The position numbers and the translations under genes were made by a program. Shown here piece after piece: positions 55,575 through 64,000 of a DNA stretch of 64,000 bases. The first letter of the stretch is position 1. Every line of letters begins with the position of its first letter. Source of the stretch: Setaria digitata (taxonomy: Eukaryota; Nematoda; Chromadorea; Rhabditida; Setariidae). The stretch is taken from NCBI GenBank assembly GCA_003640385.1, contig RCAB01000012.1, positions 1 through 64,000 on the forward strand, written 5' to 3'. The notes beneath the pieces are model-generated. The model was not told the DNA's origin. It searched no databases and saw nothing but the letters and a program-made list of their open reading frames with translations.

Positions 55575-56904
55575 ATGACCGAAGAGTTGCAGTGTCTGTT
55601 GGATAAGTATCCTGTCTTTGAGTATAATGAAAGACAAAAGGTTTGTTTTGATTTCGCTTTAATTTTCCAAATGACCGCGTTTAATGTAATTTGCATCTCG
55701 ATGACCCTATCAGATCATCTCACTGTGATATGGAATGCAGTTTTGGAATCTATGTGGAGAAATGAATGAACTACCTCATTTATCTTTCCATTCAGCAATT
55801 TACGCTGCGAACATATGCACTCACTAATTATTCTCCTTCATTACACAGTTGCGGTGCACGTTAACAGGACACGAGATGCCCTCGCGTTCCGATCAACTCG
55901 ATCAGTATATTAGAACATCAAAATTTATACGCGCATGGAAAATATATCAGATCATGAAAGAATATGGTGAATATTTCGATGATATTGGGTATTCATTATC
56001 TCTTTTTTGCTTGTTGATGAGACATTTTCTTTAGGGATTTTCATTTAGAATTAAAGATTGTTTAGTAAGAACTATTCCTTGCAACACACTTCTTGTACTC
56101 TAGAATATTTCGGCAAGTCAAACATTGTATTCTGTGGTCATATCAATTAATTTTCCTTTAATGTTGCTAAGATGTGTCGTTACTAAATAAATTTTTTAAC
56201 TTTTTTGTTTTCAGTCCCCATGAATTCGGCTGTAAAGTTACGCTGAAAATTGTTGCAAAGGATCCGGATGATCTTTTGAGACATATCAATGGAAAGAAGT
56301 TCAAAAAAGGATTAGAAAAAGGTTTGTTACATTATTTCGATTGTTAGCATTAAGACTACTAGTCAAAATTAGTCATTGTTACAGATCGTAATTGTTCCTT
56401 TCTTTGGTCAGTGGCTCATATCAGTAAACTCCCTTAAATATTAGGAGAATATGTAACTAATGGTTTTCAAATTCTTCATCTGTTTCTAGCAAAAGATTAG
56501 GGCATCTTGTTTAAAACAAAGTTTATTTTTAAAGAAATCAATTAGAGTAGCTTTAAATCTCGTTTCTGCCAGTATTTTATCTCTTGTTCTAAATCATTTT
56601 TCAGTTCAAATATTTTATCTTAGTATTGATGAATGTGATATTTGCATAGTGTGGGATTTTTTTTCTTGTTTTTACATATCGGAATTGAATTTGTTTTTTG
56701 TTCAACGTTTTGATTTTAAAAATATTTATCCGTTGATACAACTGTTCTGCACATTAATGCATGAAAAAGCGATGGGAATAGTTTATCTCATTTCACCGGC
56801 ACAATTAGAATAAAAATAGCTAATTTGAAATCTATTAATCCATTGGTATATCGTATTCTTTCACAGAAGTGAAAGAGTATGGAAAACAGCTGTTTAATTG
56901 CTAA
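55575..56904 (+). CDS. SURF2: SURF2-like protein (3' end uncertain)
   Basis: Exons 55575-55640, 55849-55988 and 56215-56321 join in phase to 104 residues. SURF2 is a conserved nucleolar protein of the surfeit cluster family, linked to ribosome biogenesis. LRCTLTGHEMPSR corresponds to human VRCSLTGHELPCR, and PHEFGCKVTLKIVAKDPDDL then LRHINGKKFKKGLEK corresponds to [34 protein letters not shown]. A fourth exon after TTTCACAG at 56867 fits the phase and encodes EVKEYGKQLFNC and a stop at 56904. Alternatively CAGCT|GTTTAA is a donor that would splice to 58863 in phase. Without that extension the protein would be about 117 residues, lacking the acidic and basic tail found in animal SURF2. Confidence 0.82.
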
Positions 56905-57507
56905 CATTCCCCAATTTAGAATGGTTCTTTTTTGAAGTTTTAGTTGTTCGTGAACGTTTTCGATTTTCCTCTCCTTCATTTCATTTTTCTTACCTTTCTT
57001 TGGACGAATTAAAATTAATTCGTGACTATCATAGTGGATCTTTCTGTTTAATTTTTGAGCAACAAAATATGCTTATTTCTTTTTACATACGACTGGTTTC
57101 ATTTTTCTGTTAATGGTTCGTTATTTTTTTTTTTTTTTTTTTTTTTTGCTGCAGTTGAAGGTGAATAATAACGAATGGGATCACGACCTCTTGTGAATAC
57201 TTTTTTTTTTTTCAAGCTGTTATTTCTGCTGAAAAAAGATAATATGATTAAGGAGCAAGAAGGAAAAACTTTGAAAAAAATGTTCTGAAGAAAGTTGGCT
57301 GATCGACGGTGTGCCTTTTAAACGAAGTCGGAGATTTTTCATCTTCATCTCTTCCATAACTTGAACGTCATGTAATTAGCGAACATAACCAATAATTGAT
57401 TTCTGCTTTAAGATCCATTTGAATCTCATGAAAATAAAAATTAAGAACTATTCTTCGTAATGAATATTATTAGCTTAGAAATTCTTGTCAAAGGTTATTA
57501 CTCCTTC

Positions 57508-57611
57508 ATATATATATATATATATATTTTTATATTTTTCATATATATATAAAAATATATATATATATATTTTCATATATATATATATATATGAAAATAT
57601 ATATATATATT
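57508..57611. repeat. TA-rich foldback repeat
   Basis: About 100 bp of TA microsatellite broken by TTTTTATATTTTTC and by the pair TTTTC/GAAAA, so that arms on either side of each TA core are complementary. Confidence 0.9.
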
Positions 57612-58279
57612 GATTTAGTGGGATGATGTAACAGACCATATTTTAATATATGTGAATCGATTTTTCTCAGTTTTTCTAACTCCATGGTTGTTAAAGTCTG
57701 CTATCTAGGCCTCTTTAGGCCTACCTATTTATCGTCTACCTATGTGGAAGTCGTTCTTTTTCATCTCTCTCATTTTATCTAGGTCAGTGAGTCACTTTTA
57801 GCCTTGAAGAAATACATGTGCCTTTAGCAATTGTTAACACTTCAGTTTCTTTTTGCCACGGCCATCGTCAATAATGATTTTGAATAGTATTTTTCTTTAG
57901 TTCGGTATGAGCTATTTTATCATGAATTTAACAGATTTCACCTTTTTTTGTGTCAACTATAGGAGAGTTTGAAAGACTACGAAATAGTCTATTACACTGA
58001 ATAGCTTTCGTGTCTTATTATGCTTAATGCAGATCTTTATGGAAGGAGGATTTTAATTATAATTAATTCGATTCTTGTTATGAGAAATGAATGCTTAGTT
58101 ATTGTGAAGTTATAGCAATTCGGTTTTATGCAAGTGAACTGAAATATTATTTTAGTTTATCAGATATTATGTATCATTATTTATTTTGTCTTGAAATATT
58201 TTAGGAGTCATTCTTTTTCAGGACTGATAAAAAAAGAATCAAAAGTTTCTTCCAAATTTAACTTATATACATAATTTTT

Positions 58280-58565
58280 TTTTGTAATAGTTATATATAT
58301 AACTATTACAAAATTTATATATATAAAGTAGAAAAGAAAAAGCTATATATATATATAAGTTATGATTGGAAAAAAAAATGTAACATTCAAAATATCGCAC
58401 TTTTTCTTTAACATTTTTCGTCGTGTTCGATTCATTTCGCGAATTTCGCTTAACTTGTATATTTTTTTCGTGCTCCAAATTCTTAACTATTACAAAAATT
58501 CTGTTGACTTATATCTTTTTGCGAAATTTTCACAAAAATAGCAAAGCTTTTTCTATTCTACTTTA
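58280..58565. repeat. 34-bp perfect palindrome with partial inverted and direct copies
   Basis: 58280-58313 is a perfect palindrome built from TTTTGTAATAGTTATAT and its complement. AACTATTACAAAA recurs at about 58485-58497. TAAAGTAGAAAAGAAAAAGCT (58324-58344) recurs inverted with one mismatch at 58545-58565. Together they resemble a degenerate foldback (MITE-like) element of about 290 bp. Confidence 0.75.
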
Positions 58566-58862
58566 TTTGGACATTATTTTGAAGTATCAATCCTCCAGAA
58601 GAGTCCATACTGTGAACAATTGATTCTTTCCGTCTTGTCTTTATGTGACTTCTTCATAGATGTTATGTTGTTATAGTTATTATTCATAATTCACATTTTT
58701 TGTGGCGAAGTTTTTTGTAGTGCTACCTTAGCTCAGTTTATTTTATCGTATTGTAGCTTTGTATCGCCCTTTTCTCTATGTCTTTTTTGAGATGCCGTAT
58801 TTTCCTTGACTAAATGTTACGTGCTGGCCCTTCCATTAACTAAGAAATCAATAGAGCCTTAG

Positions 58863-60031
58863 GAAAGTAGACTGCGCATTGGAATTAATGCTATCAACAT
58901 ACAGTGCTGGTGATATGCTGATGCGAAGTCTGAATTTCCCCTGCATGGATGCTCCACATGCGCCACTTGCTGATGCATTGGAAGTGGATGATTTCTTATT
59001 CGATGATGTTGAACAGTGTTATAATTTCCACATTATTAATCATACCAATGGTGAGTTTGCTGGGCTGTGCGGTCTCTCCTTTCATCTCTTTCCAAGCAAT
59101 TTATTTCACCAGAAAAAGTCTAGATTTTCCGTTCATAATTTTAGCAGCGTTGATTGGAGAAAGCGAGCTGTCAAGTAGCAGTGAAAATGAGGAAAAAATG
59201 GAGCAGGATGGAATAGATAAACCTACTAACTTGATCAATGATTCTTCTTCCGAGAGCGGTGATGGACAGAATGAGGAGGAAGAGTATCCAGGTGACAGTA
59301 TTTTATAAGTTTTTTTTTCTTCGCTACTCGTTAAGTACTGTTGCATGCGCACCCCGTTTAAAGCTACGTTTAATCTTGGAAATTTGATTACCATTCAAGT
59401 TTGTAACAGAAAAGTTAACCCATTTTTTTTAAAAATAATGCAAATTTTCAACCATTCTGCAAGTTTCCCTTTGTGTCTGCAAAGTTTTTGAAGTAATTTT
59501 ATGCTGTGTATGAGCAGTTCATGAGAAGGAGAAGCTCGTTTCATATTTCCGTGGAAAGACATTCCTCCATACCAGTCTTTATATTCCCGGAGAAGTTTGA
59601 GACTAAATCTATTTATTAGCCTTTTGAATTCATTGTTAGGGAGAGAAAGCATTCATCTTGTAAAATTTTAAATCTTTGGGTATCTTTTCTAGAACTGGTA
59701 AGAACTTGTGGAGAGTCAGTGGTTGAAAGTGAAAGCTACGATTTTATTGTGATGGACACTGAAAAAGATATGAATAGTGCTAGCAGAAAAAGAAAGGTTT
59801 CTTTCGTTTAATCACCCCCAACAAAAAGACTACTTTCGAGACACTGGTACATGCTGGCTCTTTTACTTCGAGAGCGCTTCTAAAATTTGTTCCTAGAAGG
59901 AATTCTAAAAGAACTTGTTAGATCCCTAGACACTGTTCAAAACTGGTTGTAAATGAAAGTGAAGTACTAATGGATTAAATTCTTTTCAGGCAGGCACTTC
60001 GACTGTATTCAAGAAAAAACGACTGATATGA
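58863..60031 (+). CDS. Acidic region with basic tail: SURF2 3' exons or separate gene
   Basis: Exons join in frame: one from 58863 (after GCCTTAG) or from ATG 58888 to about 59051 (AATG|GTGAGT), one from about 59147 to 59291, one from about 59694 to 59796, and a last one to TGA 60029-60031. The sequence opens with LSTYSAGDMLMRSLNFPCMD and EVDDFLFDDVEQCYNF, then a very acidic serine-rich stretch (SSSSENEEKMEQD, SSSESGDGQNEEEE), then ESESYDFIVMDTEKD. It ends in basic clusters SRKRK and FKKKRLI, which could be nuclear or nucleolar signals. The exon at 58863 starts in the phase needed by the SURF2 donor at 56891, and animal SURF2 also has an acidic middle and lysine-rich end. The 2-kb gap and weak similarity leave a separate gene possible. 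Confidence 0.55.
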
Positions 60032-60590
60032 TACTTTTTTCCTCATGTTTTTTGGAATATCAAATACTGATCAGTAGGAGATCTGAAAAATTTTTGAATT
60101 TGGTATTTAAAGTTCTTTGATGACCACCACTCTCCTGTATATGGATAAAGAGTAGATTTTGGTGAATCAACTTTCCTACACATGAGATATTTCACAACAT
60201 TTCACTCCTACTTTTTCTTTCTTTTGTATTGTTATCCATTTCATTTTTATGTTTTACTGCTACAAATATTTTTCATTGACATTCCAGTTGAAAGGTAAGG
60301 GATTTGATACTGAAGGATAGTATGAAGGCTTTCTACAGGGAATGCAATATAAAGAAGTCCTGCCAACTTTCCTCGCAATGAAACTTTGTATTTTATAAGT
60401 TCCCAAATCAGGTCTTTTATATTTTATATTCATTGGTACCAGTATGTTGTCTAGCAATATCCATAATCCCAAAATTATCATTTATCAGGGATAAAATACA
60501 ACCAACAGGCAACTGAAAACAAATGAATTTGACTACATACACTACACACAATAGTTCAATATAAAATAAAATAAAAACAAGACACAATGA
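60032..60590. other. Convergent 3' region
   Basis: About 560 bp between convergent genes. No exon is supported; it presumably contains both 3' UTRs. Confidence 0.45.
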
Positions 60591-63500
60591 TTAGTAGCGC
60601 ACGCGCTGCTCCATTCGACGTCGATTTTGGAGATTTGGGTTCCACCGATTTTTATTTGATGAATCCTAAAATCCTCAACTTATAACAACAGTACTATACA
60701 ACAAAAAAATTTTCATATCTTGCAAATTTCAAAACATCGCATATTATTTTGTTCTCTGATACAGAAATCTTCCTTCATAATAGTACTACCTGATAAGTCA
60801 TGCGGCTAGGGCGCTGCTGTTGTTCTGTAGTAGTCCGTTCTTGACGCAAACCATACCATGCTCCTGGGCCTGTATAGCTACGACCAGCTCGAGGTTCAAG
60901 AATCTGGAAAATAATTGACAAAGTTATTAGAAAGCAGAAAAGTTCAGAGCTTTTTAAAATTCATGGCAAACTTACTTGCTCGTTACTATCAGCAAGTTGA
61001 GTAAGTTTGTCTGTCAGATGTAATGCCAGAAGCTGTAATCGACTTGGTTCGACACGGTGCATAATTAAACAGTCTGTAGGCTCATCCAGACTAGCGCTCA
61101 ATTCTTCCGAAATGATCATTTTACTGAAATAATTTTTTCCACTGTAAAGACTTCAAAGGAAAAAAAACATAAGCAAAAACTGAGGCCCATGAAGATCATA
61201 TGCAGAAATTGCTAGTGATAAACAATTTTGAACTTGATAAAAACACTCAAAAATCTAAGAAGAAAAATACATACTTGAAGAAAATATATTAGTAGAAAGC
61301 TAAAAACAAACCTAATCACCGAGTGTACGGTACTTTTGTCAAGTTCAAACAGTTGGGAAAGTGTTTCCAATGAAACAGTGGTATAAACTGTTGAGTACAT
61401 CAATAAATAAGTGCGCAAGGATTCTTCTTGGATCCGGCGGATTACCATTTCCTTTACTTTTTCCGAGTTACGGAACAAATTCCATACCTACAAATGTTCT
61501 ATAAACATAAGACCTTACTATGCAACAAACTAAACTAAGAAGTAATGAGATGTGAATCTGAATCAAAATAACGAAATAATAAGTTGCCGCAAAAAATTTT
61601 AATTAGAATTATAAATTAACCTTAGCATCCATTTTGTCGTTTACAATGAAGTCACGACATTTTTTCCAGTCACCATTTAACATAGCCCTTGAAGCAGCCA
61701 CCACATGCTCACGCGTATTCTCAGGTGGACCAATAAGGGAACTTTTTTCGGACTAAAAGTGGTATGAGATGTTGGCGCAAGGATTAAGTTCACTTAAGCA
61801 AAATCGTTCTGTGCGAATAATTAGAGTGAAACTTAATATGTCAATAATTCTACCTGCTTCAGCTGATAATGAAACGAACGCGATAATAGACGTCGCCTTA
61901 ACTCATATTCCTGTGAAGCCATATGTGGTATCTCCAACAGCATTGAGCATATCAAATAAACACATTCCATGAGTTCAACATTAATGTGCATGTGGTAGGG
62001 AATCTGGCGAGCACGCTCCAGCTTCTCCTACAATCTTGTCTTTATTGTAGATCTCAACTATGTACAAAATAAAGATCTGTGTTAATTTTAAATTAATAAT
62101 GTATCAAAATGGCATAATAATTTTCTACAGACCTGCTCAGCTGTTCTTTCCTGCTGTCTCATAGCAATTCCCTGTGCTAGCAGTTCCTTGGCGCGTTGCG
62201 TATTCTGTATTTCAGAAAGACCTTGGTGAGCTTCTTTGATAAAACTGTGCCGAAAGGCGCATAAACCAAGTTGGCAAATTGTTCGGTTATACAAAATCTA
62301 TAACATCACAGCATAAATACTGCAGACTATTTCTGGAAGCTGACAATCACAATCGTGTTTAACACAGCTAAAACTAGGATGAAAACCTCACAAAACAGTC
62401 AAGTCTCTAGAACATCTGGTAACTTTAATTCTTAAAACTGTTAAACTACAAAATAATGGTACCAACCTGAGTGCTAACATCTGAATGATCAACAATTGCT
62501 TGCAAATGTGACATGAGCATTAAATCTCGTGCTTGGTGCCATTTGTCATGCAGTGCTAAATGATAAATTTGACAAAGCATAGCACGCTGGCGTAGACGCT
62601 TTGTATCATCTCGCGCGTATACCTCTTTGCAAAGACGCTCCATTATTGCTATAGATGATTCCTGCCCACGCTCTATCGAATCTTCCACTTCGTACTGACA
62701 TTCAACATTTTGTTATGAACAGTGGGGAATAGTTTTTCTTAAAAGCTTGAAAAACTGAAGTTTACGTAAAACTAGCGCCGGCGATATTATAGTCAGAAAT
62801 AGTTACATAATAATTTGAAATCAAACTTATTATACTAGCTGTATAATACTACATCTTATCCATAAATTGATAAAGATGAGAGAAAAAAAAAAAAAAAAAA
62901 AAAGGAAAGTATAATTATTGGAAAAGAAAAGCTACTTTATAATAGAGGTGTTCGATTCGAAGCATATATAATTTACAAATTTCTTCTTCTAGAAATATTT
63001 CCCTATCCAGTCGAGCATTGACATAGTCCATTAATTTATTGATGAGAGCACATAAATCTTTTTCACCTTTCAGTCTGAAAACAAATAATAAAGTCACGGT
63101 TTTTCCAATACAAGCAAAAAAAAAAAACTGTCCTAAGAAAGATATTACTTAATCGATTTATTAACTTGGCTTAAGTATTAATCCAAACATAAAGGTAAAG
63201 CGAGTTAAGCTTTCAAAACCGTTTAACAAGCATTCAGGTCATTTATGCTATCTTACAGCCCCTAACTTGCTCAGCATAGAAGACATTTGTCGTCCGGCAT
63301 CTCACTGAAGTAAAGAGAACCACGTCCTGATAACAAAGTTGTACATTTAAAACAATAAAAATAATTGACAAGGGGACAATGTAGACCTAAAAAAATTAAT
63401 CAACAATAACAAACTTTTCGATATAGTCAGTACTGTGACAATCTGCATTTTGCAATATCTTAGTTAATTCTGTATCAAGGCGATGCACACTCATCAGGAC

Positions 63501-64000
63501 AGAACCATGTACAGTATAAGGTTTGCTTGTATCGTCAATGTTTTCATCATCTTCACTGATGCCTACTGACAACACAATATCGGGATACTCATTCAGCATA
63601 TCAATCAAACTATTGGTCGCTCCTAGTGTTCTAAAAAAAAAGAAGAGGTAATATTGATAAAATAAAATAAGCAATTCTATATTTAAAAAAAAATACTTTG
63701 TAAAAAATCTCACTTGCTCCAGGATGAATAATCCATACAGTCGCTAATTCGTGCATTTAACTCAAAAAGAGCAGAGATGATCGAGAACAAAATCTTCACT
63801 AAAACGCCCGCACCAAGTTTATGCTGGAAACGCCTCTGTGAATTAATCTCCAAATCCAAAACTGTTTAAATGAATTCAAGGGAAAATAAAAACGAAAACT
63901 AAATGCTTGAAAAAAACCATCAGCCACAAACCTCATCTGCAATTCTGAACAGTTCCTGCAAACTGCGTACATAATGTTTGGGATTGGTTGATTTGCGCCC
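60591..64000 (-). CDS. EIF3C: Eukaryotic translation initiation factor 3 subunit C (5' part outside window)
   Basis: Minus-strand multi-exon gene with TAA at 60591-60593, entering from the right edge. eIF3c is a PCI-domain core subunit of eIF3 that helps load mRNA and initiator tRNA on the 40S subunit. Segments from N to [21 protein letters not shown] and [14 protein letters not shown] (about 63420-63530), [49 protein letters not shown] (about 62500-62560), [20 protein letters not shown] (about 62230-62290), and [20 protein letters not shown] with [18 protein letters not shown] (PCI domain, about 61320-61440). These match human eIF3c block by block. The C-terminal tail contains [17 protein letters not shown] and ends in the basic [11 protein letters not shown]. 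elegans calls the gene eif-3.C. Confidence 0.95.
62883..62904. repeat. A homopolymer
   Basis: Run of about 21 A in an intron of eIF3c. Confidence 0.85.

Larger units (their letters stand above)
56905..58862. other. AT-rich region with foldback repeats
   Basis: Either a long intron of the SURF2-like gene or an intergenic region. It contains a 24-base T run (about 57124-57147), TA foldback repeats (57508-57611), and a 34-bp perfect palindrome with related copies (58280-58565). No coding exon is supported. Confidence 0.5.

Overview
This 64 kb window is nuclear DNA of a nematode, most likely a parasitic spirurid or filarial worm. The DNA is AT-rich with many homopolymer and TA/CT/AC tracts. Genes are broken into small exons by introns of about 50 to 600 bp with GT(T/A)TG-type donors and T-rich TTTCAG acceptors. 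Several coding regions start a few bases after a perfect TTTTCAG-like acceptor that has no upstream coding exon, as expected for spliced-leader trans-splicing. The genus is inferred; no ribosomal, mitochondrial or spliced-leader gene is present to fix it. No operon of tightly spaced genes is obvious, and no intact transposon, virus, tRNA, CRISPR array or bacterial insertion was recognised.

Layout from left to right: (1) <1-4688, minus: ERCC6/CSB DNA-repair helicase, cut by the left edge. (2) 5456-8297, plus: PCID2 (TREX-2-type PCI protein), divergent from CSB across a CT-repeat promoter region. (3) 9384-11625, plus: WDR89-like WD-repeat protein, followed at 11676-11968 by a possible two-membrane-segment micro-protein. 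(4) 13131-17768, minus: lysyl-tRNA synthetase, with an internal alternative exon (17534-17637) that encodes a mitochondrial presequence and joins exon 3 in the same phase as the cytosolic first exon. (5) 18640-20467, plus: NUDT5-type ADP-sugar pyrophosphatase. (6) 24886-27737, minus: HNF4-type nuclear hormone receptor. (7) 28242-28852, plus: a predicted 68-residue secreted peptide precursor in two exons, divergent from the receptor. (8) 28853-40990: about 12 kb with no recognisable gene, ending in a scrambled inverted-repeat region with two N bases. (9) 40991-42799, plus: Mediator subunit MED4. (10) 44185-44674, plus: a three-exon, 103-residue protein of unknown family. (11) 46041-48309, minus: mitochondrial rhomboid protease PARL. 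(12) 50265-53602, minus: cytosolic phenylalanyl-tRNA synthetase alpha subunit, with in-phase upstream exons (53989-54442) encoding an eEF1B-type GST-C mini-domain. (13) 55575-56904, plus: SURF2-like protein, with an acidic/basic-tailed coding region at 58863-60031 that may be its 3' end or a separate gene. (14) 60591->64000, minus: eIF3 subunit C, cut by the right edge.

The content is mostly conserved housekeeping: translation (KARS, FARSA, eIF3c), transcription and mRNA export (MED4, PCID2, CSB), and mitochondrial and nucleotide metabolism (PARL, NUDT5). The most unusual signals are the likely fusion of a GST-C domain to FARSA, the dual-targeted KARS gene, and several small spliced genes too short for ordinary ORF calling. 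All exon joins below were made by reading phases and splice signals by eye; no database search was run.
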